DNA of 64,000 nt from Cryobacterium sp. SO2 (GTDB taxonomy: Bacteria; Actinomycetota; Actinomycetes; Actinomycetales; Microbacteriaceae). Position numbers and translations under genes: made by a program. Where the stretch lies: positions 2,790,001-2,854,000 of the forward strand of contig NZ_CP117849.1 in NCBI RefSeq assembly GCF_026151165.2. Direction: 5' to 3'. Below the pieces are notes generated by a model. It did not search any database. It was given only the letters and a program-made list of their open reading frames with translations, and had not been told where the DNA came from. Every line of letters starts with the position of its first letter. The first letter of the stretch is position 1. Of the stretch, positions 40,485 through 48,706 are shown piece after piece.

Positions 40485-40490
40485 ACCCTA
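40485..40490 (-). promoter_or_regulatory. Likely -10 box of the operon
   Basis: TAGGGT on the minus strand, immediately before the palindromic operator. No clear -35 hexamer is seen. Confidence 0.45.
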
Positions 40491-40524
40491 GTGAGGAGAT
40501 GTTACGGACGATCGAGCCTCGGTT

Positions 40525-40537
40525 AACACCGTGTTAC
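40525..40537. promoter_or_regulatory. Second palindrome near the lacI-type gene
   Basis: TAACACCGTGTTA, a perfect 13-bp palindrome, lies 27 bp before the regulator start and 15 bp before its TAGGGT box. Sequence differs from the TCTAAGCGCTTAGA site, so it may bind another protein or be chance. Confidence 0.4.
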
Positions 40538-40564
40538 GTCCCGCGACGCCGGTAGGGTGGCTTC

Positions 40565-41551
40565 ATGAGCGATGCTCCGAAACGGCCCACCCTGGCCGAT
40601 GTCGCCCGGGAGGCCGGCACCTCCACCGCCGTGGTGAGTTACGTGGTGAACAACGGCCCCCGTCGCGTGGCCGAGGCCACCCGGGTGCGGGTGCAGGCGG
40701 CCATCACCGCCCTCGGCTACCGTCGCAATTCGCTGGCAGGAGCGCTCAGCGTTGGACGCACCAATCTGGTGGGACTGCTCGTGCCCGACTCGTCGAACGC
40801 GTTCTTCAGCGAGCTCGCCCGGCACGTGGAGGTGGCCGCCCGCGAGCGCGGTTACCTCACCCTGCTCGGCAACACCAACTACGACCGTGAGGTGGAGCGC
40901 GGCTACGAGTCGGCGTTCTCCGATGTGCAGGTGGCGGCGATCTTCGTCGTGACGATCGATCCCGACGACCCCGTGATCGACCACACGCCGCGCATCTACC
41001 TGCACTCGGCGCCGGAGGCCGGCGGCACCTCGAGCGTGCTGTTCGACGACGAGGAGGGGGCCAGGCTCGCCGTGCAGCACCTGATCGGCCACGGGCACAC
41101 CGAGATCCACTGCGTGACCAGCCTCGACGACTTCGGCCCCACCGGGCGCCGGGCCCGCGGCTGGGCCACGGCGATGGCCGCCGCCGGCCTGTCCACGGCG
41201 GGCCTGCTGCACCGGGTGCCGATGGACCGCATCGAGGCCGAGACCGCGCTCCGTCGGCTGCTGGCCGCCGGGGCGCCGCCCGCGATCTTCGCCACGACAG
41301 ACGAACACGCCCTCGCGGTGCTGCGGGCGGCGGCGCTGGCGGGCGTGCGCATACCGGAGCAGACCGCGCTGGTCGGTTTCGACGGCATCCGTGAGGCGCT
41401 GCTGGGCAGTGTGCGGCTCACCACCGTGGCCGTCTCCCTGCCCGCGATGGCCGAGCGGGTGTTCGACCACCTGGCCGAGTGGACCCCCGGCGCGCATCCG
41501 CTCACCGTACTGCCCCCGGCTCTCGTGGTCGGCGAGACCTGCGGCTGCTGA
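40565..41551 (+). CDS. LacI-family transcriptional regulator
   Basis: A 328-aa repressor. The helix-turn-helix is TLADVAREAGTSTAVVSYVV with the hinge GYRRNSLAGALSVGRTNLVG. The periplasmic-binding-protein-like ligand domain follows, with LVGFDGIREALLGSVRLTTV near the end. TAGGGT (40553-40558) ends 6 nt before ATG 40565, so the mRNA is probably leaderless. It faces the ECF/AhcY-like operon across the palindromic site and is the obvious regulator of it. The inducer is likely the transported compound or a breakdown product. Confidence 0.9.
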   Translation: MSDAPKRPTLADVAREAGTSTAVVSYVVNNGPRRVAEATRVRVQAAITALGYRRNSLAGALSVGRTNLVGLLVPDSSNAFFSELARHVEVAARERGYLTLLGNTNYDREVERGYESAFSDVQVAAIFVVTIDPDDPVIDHTPRIYLHSAPEAGGTSSVLFDDEEGARLAVQHLIGHGHTEIHCVTSLDDFGPTGRRARGWATAMAAAGLSTAGLLHRVPMDRIEAETALRRLLAAGAPPAIFATTDEHALAVLRAAALAGVRIPEQTALVGFDGIREALLGSVRLTTVAVSLPAMAERVFDHLAEWTPGAHPLTVLPPALVVGETCGC

Positions 41552-41557
41552 CCGGGC

Positions 41558-42244
41558 TCAGGAGAGCAGCTGGCCGAGCAGTTCGCCCAGGCCCGCGAGC
41601 ACCAGGAAGATGCCCAGCAGCAGCACGGTGACGACGGTGATGAGCGGCATATTGCTCACCAGCCACTGCCGCAGCCGCACCAGCCGGAGCCGCACCGCGG
41701 CACCGCCGAATGCGTAGGCGAGCACGGGCCCGAGCATCGTGATGGAGGCCAGCGCGGTGAACAGCGCCACGGAGAAGATGATCCCGGTGGGGTCGGTGTG
41801 CGCGCCGAGGATCACCACCCCGGCTGCGGCCGCCATCACCAGGTTCTTCGGCCGGAACGCGGCATAGCCCACCCCGAGGATGGTCGCCCTGGCCGGGGTC
41901 AGCCGGTCCAGCGCGCTCAGCCAGCGCGGCAACGGCACCACCTGGCCGCGGCGGGGCCTGTCGTGCCACTGCACGATTCCCAGCACGATCAGCACGAGGC
42001 CCAGCAGCAGCGGCACCACCACCTGCAGCACACGGGTGCCCGACGACCTGTCGTGCGGCAGCAGCGACGACAGCACCGCGAGCAGCGTGGCCGAGAGCAG
42101 CACGCCGATGAACCAGCCGATGCTGAAGCCCGCGGCCGCCCGGAACCCGTCGGGTGCGAGCAGCATCAGCAGCAGCGCGGCCAGCGGCAGCGGGCTGAGC
42201 GCGATGGTCAGCGCCAGCGGCAGCAGCTGCCCCCATTCGCCCAT
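41558..42244 (-). CDS. GAP-family membrane protein
   Basis: A 228-aa protein with six hydrophobic segments, arranged like LysE-type exporters. LPLALTIALSPLPLAALLLM and GWFIGVLLSATLLAVLSSL at the N-terminus, then PARATILGVGYAAFRPKNLV, resemble the actinobacterial GAP (Sap) family implicated in glycolipid export or addressing. The ATG follows a G-rich ribosome site. It ends 6 bp from the convergent regulator gene and starts 12 bp behind the cardiolipin synthase gene, so both membrane-lipid-related genes form a unit. Confidence 0.65.
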   Translation of the reverse strand: MGEWGQLLPLALTIALSPLPLAALLLMLLAPDGFRAAAGFSIGWFIGVLLSATLLAVLSSLLPHDRSSGTRVLQVVVPLLLGLVLIVLGIVQWHDRPRRGQVVPLPRWLSALDRLTPARATILGVGYAAFRPKNLVMAAAAGVVILGAHTDPTGIIFSVALFTALASITMLGPVLAYAFGGAAVRLRLVRLRQWLVSNMPLITVVTVLLLGIFLVLAGLGELLGQLLS

Positions 42245-42256
42245 GCCGCACCCCCT

Positions 42257-43711
42257 CTATTGCAGCGACGACGTCAGCCGGGCGAGATTGTCGAAGATCC
42301 GGCCGCCTGCGGGCCTGTCCAACCAGTCGGCCAGCTCGAGCTTGCGGCTGTTGGCCCGGTAATCGTCTTGCACCAGGCGCATCCGTCGCACGAAGTCTGC
42401 GCCGTGCACGAGCACCGACACCTCCATGTTCAGGCTGAACGAGCGGATGTCCATATTGCTCGACCCCACCACCGCCACGTCGTCGTCGATGGTGAAATGC
42501 TTCGCGTGCAGCACCGTCGGCTCCCGGTAGAGGTAGATCGACACCCCCGCCCGCAGCAGCTCCTCGTAGTAGGACCGCTGCGCGTGGTAGACCAGCGCCT
42601 GGTCGCCGATGGCGGAGGCGAACAGTTCCACCTCCACCCCGCGGGAGGCGGCGGTGACGATGGCGAGCATGGTCGATTCCTCCGGCACGAAGTAGGGGCT
42701 GGTGATGCTCACCCGGTGCTCGGCCTTGTGGATGAGCAGGGCGTAGAGCTTGAGGTTGTTGTCGTTTTCGAAGCTCGGACCGCTGGGCAGCACCTGCGCG
42801 TCGAGCAGGTGCGGCTCTGGGCCGAGCACCACGGGCGAGGTGTCGAACGGAAGCATCTCATCGGTCTCGCTGAACCAGTCCGCCAGGAACACCGCGTTCA
42901 GCTCGCGCACCGCGGGCCCCTCGATCCGCATCATCAGCTCGTGCCAGCGAAGTCCCCGCTTGAGGTTGCCGGGCTTGAGGTAGGTGGCGTCGATCATGTT
43001 CTGCGAGCCGCTGAAACCCAGGCGCCCGTCGACGACGAGAAGCTTGCGGTGGTTGCGCATATCCGGCCGGCGCCACTGTCCGCGCCAGAATCGCAACGGC
43101 AACAGGGCCTGCCAGTGCGCGCCCATCGCGGCGAGCGCCGCGAGGGTTTCTTTGCGGCGCGGCAGCATCAGGCAGGCGAGGTAGTCCGAGAGCACGTGCA
43201 CAGTGACGCCGCGCTGGATCGCGCGGGCCAGGGCGTCGAAGAACGGCTGCGTGGTCTGGTCGAGCACGAGGATGTAGAACTGCACGTGCACGAACTCGGT
43301 CGCCTCGTCGACGGCCTCCACCATCCGGGCGATCGACCCCTCGTAGTCGGGAAGCAGCTCCACCCGGTTGCCGCCCACCATGGGCAGCGCACCGAGGGTG
43401 CGGTTCAGCCGCACCGCGGAGGTGAGCCAGGGCGGCCACTCGTCGCGGTGGCTCACCTGGTCGAGGCCGTCGGTGCGAGCCAGGATCAGTTCGTTCACCT
43501 TCCGCTGCTTCTCGCGACGGGCCCGCGGCAGCCGCCCCACTCCCACGATGAGGAAGATGAGCACGCCGAGGAAGGGGATGAAGATGATCGCCAACACCCA
43601 GGCGATGGCCGCGGACGGCCGCCGGTTGGCGGAGACGTACACGGTGGCGACGAGCACGAACAGTGCGTGCAGCGCCGCGAGGAGCCAGGCGCCGGCCTGA
43701 AAATCCCACAT
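42257..43711 (-). CDS. cls: Cardiolipin synthase (phospholipase D family)
   Basis: A 484-aa membrane enzyme that joins phosphatidyl groups to form cardiolipin. Two N-terminal helices (residues ~8-30 and 38-58) anchor it. Both catalytic HKD motifs are intact: NHRKLLVVDGRLGFSGSQN and LHAKHFTIDDDVAVVGSSNM. The start has AAGGAGG at ideal distance. It is followed by the GAP-family gene. Confidence 0.93.
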   Translation of the reverse strand: MWDFQAGAWLLAALHALFVLVATVYVSANRRPSAAIAWVLAIIFIPFLGVLIFLIVGVGRLPRARREKQRKVNELILARTDGLDQVSHRDEWPPWLTSAVRLNRTLGALPMVGGNRVELLPDYEGSIARMVEAVDEATEFVHVQFYILVLDQTTQPFFDALARAIQRGVTVHVLSDYLACLMLPRRKETLAALAAMGAHWQALLPLRFWRGQWRRPDMRNHRKLLVVDGRLGFSGSQNMIDATYLKPGNLKRGLRWHELMMRIEGPAVRELNAVFLADWFSETDEMLPFDTSPVVLGPEPHLLDAQVLPSGPSFENDNNLKLYALLIHKAEHRVSITSPYFVPEESTMLAIVTAASRGVEVELFASAIGDQALVYHAQRSYYEELLRAGVSIYLYREPTVLHAKHFTIDDDVAVVGSSNMDIRSFSLNMEVSVLVHGADFVRRMRLVQDDYRANSRKLELADWLDRPAGGRIFDNLARLTSSLQ

Positions 43712-43805
43712 GCGTTCCTCCTTGGACTCGACGTGAACCTACACCGGCGTTGCCCGGGATGCCCGGTCGCACTAGATTGCCCTGCGAGAGAAGGACTTGG
43801 CAGTC

Positions 43806-44546
43806 ATGGCTACCCACCCGCCCCGCCGGTATTCCCCCGCTCGGTTCGTCCTGGCGGCGGCCTTCGTTCTGCTGCTCGCCGGATGCACCATCGTGACGCC
43901 GGACAGCCAGTCGCCGTCAGGCACGGCACAGCCGGGCGCGCTCGTGGGCACCTGGGTGATCGACAAGACCTTCGACAGCCCGGAGCAGCCGTACGTCTCC
44001 TTCGTGCAGGACAACACCTGGAGCGCTTCAGACGGCTGCAACCGGGTGCAGGGCACCTGGGAGCTCGGCGCGGACGGCACCCTCACCACCACCTCGGGGC
44101 CGCAGACCATGATGGCCTGCGACGGCGCCCAGCTGCCCCTCGCGGTGACGCGGGGCACCCGGGTGGAGGTCGACGGCGACACCCTGGTCATCCACAGTTC
44201 GTTCGACTCGACGGAGACCACCCTGGTGCGGTCCCAGGACAGCACGGTGGGCCCGCAGGGACTCCCGATCGGTTACTGGGTCGAATCGAACACCCCCACG
44301 GCGCCGTTCCTGTCCATCCAGGCCGACGGCAGCTACTCCGGCAACGACGGCTGCAACGTGCTGACCGGCGCCTGGGAGCAGACCGACGACGAGGCGATCC
44401 TCTTCACCGCCGGGGCGACGACGCTCCGGGCCTGCGAAGGTGTCGACCAGTGGCTGAGCCAGGCCGCCCAGGGCCGCGTGCAGGCCAGGGTGATGACGCT
44501 GCAATCGGCCGACGGCACCGTGCTCGGCCAACTCACCTCCCGCTAG
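43806..44546 (+). CDS. META-domain lipoprotein
   Basis: A 246-aa exported lipoprotein. The signal peptide ends in the lipobox LLLAGC with the modified Cys at residue 27. Two META-like halves follow (about 45-135 and 150-245), each with a GxW strand and an ASDGCNRVQGTW or GNDGCNVLTGAW motif and the TMMAC / TLRAC cysteines, so disulfides are possible. META domains occur in HslJ-type and protease-inhibitor-like proteins. ATG 43806 is preferred; a TTG at 43797 is also in frame. The next gene starts 10 bp downstream. Confidence 0.82.
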   Translation: MATHPPRRYSPARFVLAAAFVLLLAGCTIVTPDSQSPSGTAQPGALVGTWVIDKTFDSPEQPYVSFVQDNTWSASDGCNRVQGTWELGADGTLTTTSGPQTMMACDGAQLPLAVTRGTRVEVDGDTLVIHSSFDSTETTLVRSQDSTVGPQGLPIGYWVESNTPTAPFLSIQADGSYSGNDGCNVLTGAWEQTDDEAILFTAGATTLRACEGVDQWLSQAAQGRVQARVMTLQSADGTVLGQLTSR

Positions 44547-44556
44547 GAGTCGTCGT

Positions 44557-44889
44557 ATGGGCACCTATCCGATCACCATCGTCGTCATCCTGGGCGGTGC
44601 GCTCGCAGTGATCTTCCTGCTGCGCTTCGGCATCCGCCAGAACGCCAGGGCGGCCGCCGTGGACCCCGACCCGGACGCCACGGGCGGCCTCGCCGTGCTG
44701 AGCTTCGTCGTGGCGCTGATCCTGCCTGTGATCGGGGTGGTCCTGGCGCACCTCACCCTGTCCCGCATCGCGCGCGGCCAGGCCAGCGGGCGGGCGTTCG
44801 CGTATGCGGCCCTGTGGGTGGGCTACGCGTTGATCGTGCTGGAACTGGGCGTGGTGATCTTCCTCTACCAGTCCAACTACTGGACCTGA
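44557..44889 (+). CDS. DUF4190-type membrane protein
   Basis: A 110-aa protein with three helices. GGLAVLSFVVALILPVIGVV, LAHLTLSRIARGQASGRAFA and YAALWVGYALIVLELGVVIF match the DUF4190 pattern (AxxLxxxHxxxxxIxRxxxxGRxxAxxGLxxGY). ATG 44557 has AGGAG 9 nt upstream, overlapping the lipoprotein stop. The two genes are probably co-transcribed. Function unknown. Confidence 0.78.
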   Translation: MGTYPITIVVILGGALAVIFLLRFGIRQNARAAAVDPDPDATGGLAVLSFVVALILPVIGVVLAHLTLSRIARGQASGRAFAYAALWVGYALIVLELGVVIFLYQSNYWT

Positions 44890-44911
44890 CGAAGCCGAGG
44901 CACCCTGCGGT

Positions 44912-45760
44912 CTAGTACCAGTTCATGGCCTGCGAGTGCGACCAGGCCGAGCACGGGCTGCCGTAGGACGCGTTGATGTAGTCCAGGCCCCAGGAGATCT
45001 GGGTCGTGGCGTTCGTGGCCCAGTCGGAGCCGGCCGCGGCCATCTTGCTGCCCGGCAGCGCCTGCGGGATGCCGGTGGCACCGCCGTCGTCGTTGTAGGC
45101 CGTGTACGACCAGCCGGATTCCTTCTGCCAGAGCTGCACCAGGCAGGAGAACTGGCTCTCGCCCCAGCCGTAGCGGGAGGCGGCCAGGCTCGCGGCGGTG
45201 GCTTTCGCCCCGGCGGGAGTGTTGCCGGCGGCGAGGGCCTCGGCGGCGGCCTGCGCCTGGGCAGCGGCCTGCGCGTCGGCGGCGGCCTGGGCGGCGGCGG
45301 CCTCGACGGCCACCCTGTCGGCTTCGGCGGCGGCGGCGGTGACGGCCGCGGCCTGCTCGGTGGCCTGCGAGGTGAGCTCGCTCACCTCGTCGAGCGGCAT
45401 CGAGATGTATCCGGTCAGCGAGCTCGTCGTGGCCGAGAGGTCGGACGCATCCACCTTGTTCGCGGCGGCGTCGAGCGCGGTGTCGGCGTCGTAGAGAGCC
45501 ACGGATGCGGCGAGGTGCGTCTTGCTGATCTCAGCAGCCTTGGCCGCGGCGCGGGCATCGCTCTCCTGCTGGGCCTGCTGGCGCTGCTCGGCGACAGCGG
45601 ACTGCACGGTGAAGCCGGTGCCGGCCACGACTCCGGCGAGCACGAGGCCGCCGGCGATGAGGGTGAGGCGGCGGCTGCGGGTGCGGCGGGTCTTCCGGGC
45701 GGCGCGGGTGATGGGGGCGGACAGGTCGGACGTGGGGGACTTCGGAGTGTGGGGGCGCAT
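44912..45760 (-). CDS. Exported lytic-transglycosylase-like protein with Ala-rich stalk
   Basis: A 282-aa secreted or membrane-anchored protein. A basic head and one helix (LIAGGLVLAGVVAGTGFTV, residues ~33-52) make the signal/anchor. Residues 55-190 are an Ala/Gln/Glu-rich, probably coiled-coil stalk with runs such as AAADAQAAAQAQAAAEALAA. The C-terminal ~85 residues resemble actinobacterial transglycosylase-like domains: FSCLVQLWQKESGW (catalytic Glu), NDDGGATGIPQALPGSKMAA and ISWGLDYINASYGSPCSAW. The likely role is peptidoglycan cutting. The start has GGAAG upstream. Confidence 0.85.
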   Translation of the reverse strand: MRPHTPKSPTSDLSAPITRAARKTRRTRSRRLTLIAGGLVLAGVVAGTGFTVQSAVAEQRQQAQQESDARAAAKAAEISKTHLAASVALYDADTALDAAANKVDASDLSATTSSLTGYISMPLDEVSELTSQATEQAAAVTAAAAEADRVAVEAAAAQAAADAQAAAQAQAAAEALAAGNTPAGAKATAASLAASRYGWGESQFSCLVQLWQKESGWSYTAYNDDGGATGIPQALPGSKMAAAGSDWATNATTQISWGLDYINASYGSPCSAWSHSQAMNWY

Positions 45761-45941
45761 AAGCTTCCAGGTCGCGTGAGGCGTCGCTCAAGGCAGACGG
45801 TTCACTGATCGGTGGGCCCACGCGCGCGGGTCGGCGCGGGCAAGTCGCCTAGCTTGCACAAAGTTTCTGCACAAACCCTCATCTTTTCCTGCCAAACCCA
45901 TGTGAACGTATGCACCGGGACGGCTGGAGTATCGTAAAAAG

Positions 45942-46199
45942 ATGTCCAGTTCAGATCAGACTCCGCAGACCGACTCCGCGCAGACCGGCTCCGCGCAGAC
46001 CGGCTCCGCGCAGACCTCCTCAGCACCGACCAGCGCCGACCGCCTGATCGCGGCGATCGAGAGCATCAACGACGTCGACGTGGCGAACGCCCCCGAGGCC
46101 GACCGGGCGGCAGTGATCGAACTCATCGACCTCATCAACGACGAGCAGCGCTCCAGCCTGCTCTTCGCGCTGCTGCTGGAGCGCATCCGCCCGCTCTAG
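45942..46199 (+). CDS. Small hypothetical protein with SAQTG repeats
   Basis: An 85-aa acidic protein. Residues 1-33 are disordered, with three copies of SAQTG/S encoded by a 15-bp tandem repeat (45974-46018). Residues 34-85 are predicted helical (DRLIAAIESINDVDVANAPE, then AAVIELIDLINDEQRSSLLF). TATCGT (45930-45935) ends 6 nt before the ATG. The copy number of the repeat could vary between strains. No family recognised. Confidence 0.65.
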   Translation: MSSSDQTPQTDSAQTGSAQTGSAQTSSAPTSADRLIAAIESINDVDVANAPEADRAAVIELIDLINDEQRSSLLFALLLERIRPL

Positions 46200-46222
46200 C
46201 ACCGGCTTGTAGAATCGGGCGC

Positions 46223-46684
46223 GTGCCCCACAGCTCCCCCCTCGTGAAACCCTGGTCCGACCTCAGCACCGACGAGCTCTACGCGATCCTCAAGCTGCGC
46301 ACGGATGTCTTTTTCATCGAGCAGAAGATTGACGAAACCGAACTCGACGATCGTGATCGCGAGCCCGGCACCGTGCACTACTGGCTGGCCGCCGACGGGC
46401 AGGTCACCTCCTATCTGCGGGTTCTGCTCGACACCGAACCGGAGCATCTCGACGCGGCCCGGGTGATCGGCCGCGTGGTGGTGCATCCCGACCACCGCGG
46501 AGCCGGCCTGGCCCGGGTGCTGCTGCAGCGCGTGATCGACGACTTCGGCGATCAGGCGATGCTGCTGCACGCGCAGGACTACATCGTGCCGCTCTACGCG
46601 CACTTCGGGTTCGTTCCGTTCGGCGCTCCCTATCTGGAGGCCGGCATCAACCACCAGAGCATGTACCGTCCCGCCGGTGGCTGA
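46223..46684 (+). CDS. elaA: ElaA-type GNAT acetyltransferase
   Basis: A 153-aa acetyltransferase. PWSDLSTDELYAILKLRTDV, FFIEQKIDETELDDRDR, VIGRVVVHPDHRGAGLARVL (acetyl-CoA loop) and HAQDYIVPLYAHFGFVPFG are diagnostic of ElaA. The substrate is unknown. GTG 46223 has TAGAAT (46210-46215) ending 7 nt upstream. Its last 8 bases overlap the next gene. Confidence 0.88.
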   Translation: MPHSSPLVKPWSDLSTDELYAILKLRTDVFFIEQKIDETELDDRDREPGTVHYWLAADGQVTSYLRVLLDTEPEHLDAARVIGRVVVHPDHRGAGLARVLLQRVIDDFGDQAMLLHAQDYIVPLYAHFGFVPFGAPYLEAGINHQSMYRPAGG

Positions 46685-47678
46685 TCTGCCCGGCGGCGCT
46701 GCCGCGCAGCGCGCCCTGGACCTGGAGAAGACCGCCGACTGGTTCCGGCGCTTCCGGCTGTCGGAGACTCCCGGCCAATCCGAGCTCTACGCCGGCTGGG
46801 CCGCCGGGGTCGAGGACGACGCCGAAGTGTTGGACCTGATCATCGGCCTGCCGCGGCCCAAGCGTCAGCCCAACCTCGTCTTCTCCTGCGCGCGCCTGCT
46901 CGGGGCGCCGCTGGCCGGCTACCCGGTGTTCCGCCGCTGGCTCATCGAGCACTGGCCGGCGGTGGCCGCCGAGGCCAGGGTGCGCGCCACCCAGACCAAC
47001 GAGCCGCGCCGCCTCACCGCGATCATGCCGGTGCTCGCGTCGATCGGGCCGCGGGTGGCTCTCATCGAGGTGGGCGCCAGCGCCGGGCTCTGCCTCTACC
47101 CCGACCGGTACAGCTACGACTACTCGGGCCGACGGGTGGATCCGGCCGACGGGCCCAGCCCGGTGCTGCTGAGCGCCGAGACCACCGGGCCGGTGCCGCT
47201 GCCCGAGCATCCGCCCGCTGTCGTCTGGCGGGCCGGCCTCGACCTCAATCCCCTCGACGTGCGGAACCCGGATGACGTGCGCTGGCTCGAGACCCTGGTC
47301 TGGCCGGAACAGACCGAGCGGCGTGCCCGGCTGGATGCGGCGATGGCGATCGTGCGCGAGGACCCGCCACTGCTCGTGGCCGGGGACGCCGTGGCCGGTC
47401 TGGCGGCGCTGGTCGCGCTCGCGCCGGCGGGCGTGCCGCTGGTGATCGTGAGCCCCGCCGTGCTGGTCTACCTGGCCCAGGAGCAGCGGGCGGCCTTCGC
47501 GCATGCGGCGCCAGGCTTCGGCCGCTGGATCTCGCTGGACGGCGTAGGCGTGCTGCCCCGGGTGGACGCGCTGCTGCCGGAGACGCCGGTGCCGGGCGAT
47601 TACATCGTCTCGCTCGACGGCCGGCCGGTGGCCCGCTGCGGCCCACACGGGCAGACCCTCGACTGGATCGCCGGATAG
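46677..47678 (+). CDS. DUF2332-domain protein
   Basis: A 333-aa protein of an actinobacterial family without known function. Characteristic parts: LIIGLPRPKRQPNLVFSCAR, VRATQTNEPRRLTAIMPVLA, ALIEVGASAGLCLYPDRYSY and WRAGLDLNPLDVRNPDDVRW. GASAGLCL is Gly-rich like a nucleotide-binding loop, but catalytic residues are not established. The GTG start overlaps the elaA stop by 8 bp, so the two are coupled. Confidence 0.85.
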   Translation: MADLPGGAAAQRALDLEKTADWFRRFRLSETPGQSELYAGWAAGVEDDAEVLDLIIGLPRPKRQPNLVFSCARLLGAPLAGYPVFRRWLIEHWPAVAAEARVRATQTNEPRRLTAIMPVLASIGPRVALIEVGASAGLCLYPDRYSYDYSGRRVDPADGPSPVLLSAETTGPVPLPEHPPAVVWRAGLDLNPLDVRNPDDVRWLETLVWPEQTERRARLDAAMAIVREDPPLLVAGDAVAGLAALVALAPAGVPLVIVSPAVLVYLAQEQRAAFAHAAPGFGRWISLDGVGVLPRVDALLPETPVPGDYIVSLDGRPVARCGPHGQTLDWIAG

Positions 47679-47707
47679 CTCGCAGGTCACGATCGTAGGA
47701 TGAGCGC

Positions 47708-48685
47708 ATGCGCGCACTCGTGGTCACCACCCCAGGGGGCCCAGACGCCCTCACCCTCAGCACGGTTCCCGACCTGGTCGTCGGCGCCGGCGACATCCGG
47801 ATCGAGGTGGCGGCGGCCGGCGTGAACCGGGCCGATGTGCAGCAGCGCCTGGGGCTGTACCCCTCCCCCGCCGGCGCCCCGCAGTGGCCGGGCCTGGAGG
47901 TCTCCGGGATCGTGGTCGAGACCGGGATCGCCGTGACCCGCTTCGCCGTCGGCGACAGGGTCTGCGCGCTGCTGGCCGGCGGCGGCTACGCCACCGAGGC
48001 CGTGGTGCACCAGGATCTCGCCCTGCCGGTGCCGGAGAGTGTCGACCTCGTTGACGCCGCCGCGCTGCCGGAGGCGCTGGCCACGGTGTGGTCGAACGTG
48101 TTCATGAGCGCACGGCTCACCGCAGGGCAGACGCTGCTCGTGCACGGCGGCGCCAGCGGAATCGGCACCACGGCCATCCAGCTGGCCCGGTTGGCCGGCG
48201 CCAGGGTCATGGTCACGGCCGGCTCCGCCGAGAAACTCGCGGTCTGCGGGGAGCTCGGCGCCGACGTGCTGATCAACTACCGCGAGCAGGACTTCGTGAC
48301 CGAGGTGCTCGCCGCCACCGACGGTCGCGGCGCCGACGTGATCCTCGACATCATGGGCGGCTCCTACGCGGCCCGCAACGTGGCGGCGCTCGCCACCGAC
48401 GGCACCATCATGGTGATCGCCAACCAGAGCGGCACCGACGCCGTGTTCAACCCCTTCCACCTCATGCAGAAACGCGGCCGCTACTGGGGCACCACCCTGC
48501 GTGCCCGGCCCACGGTGGAGAAGGCCGCCATCATGGCGGAGCTTCTCGAGGTGGTGTGGCCGTGGCTGGCGTCCGGGGAGCTGCGCCCGGTGATCGACAG
48601 CCGGTACTCCTTCGCCGACGCGGCGGATGCGCATCGCCGGTTGGAGGCATCCGCACACGTGGGCAAGATCGTACTGACCCCCTGA
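47708..48685 (+). CDS. NAD(P)H-quinone oxidoreductase, PIG3/zinc-less MDR type
   Basis: A 325-aa medium-chain reductase. It has the GroES-like opening GVNRADVQQRLGLYPSPAGA, PGLEVSGIVVETG, and the Rossmann motif VHGGASGIGTTAIQLARLAG. The alcohol-dehydrogenase zinc ligands are absent. RYWGTTLRARPTVEKAAIM is characteristic of the PIG3 subfamily. It reduces quinones or enals with NADPH by family. TAGGAT (47696-47701) ends 6 nt before ATG 47708. Confidence 0.9.
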   Translation: MRALVVTTPGGPDALTLSTVPDLVVGAGDIRIEVAAAGVNRADVQQRLGLYPSPAGAPQWPGLEVSGIVVETGIAVTRFAVGDRVCALLAGGGYATEAVVHQDLALPVPESVDLVDAAALPEALATVWSNVFMSARLTAGQTLLVHGGASGIGTTAIQLARLAGARVMVTAGSAEKLAVCGELGADVLINYREQDFVTEVLAATDGRGADVILDIMGGSYAARNVAALATDGTIMVIANQSGTDAVFNPFHLMQKRGRYWGTTLRARPTVEKAAIMAELLEVVWPWLASGELRPVIDSRYSFADAADAHRRLEASAHVGKIVLTP

Positions 48686-48706
48686 CGCGGTGAATCCGGC
48701 CGGGGA

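Noticed and set aside
45761..45941. ydaO-type riboswitch before the transglycosylase-like gene
   Set aside because: The leader lacks the conserved riboswitch core sequences; only a TTTGTGCA direct repeat is visible.
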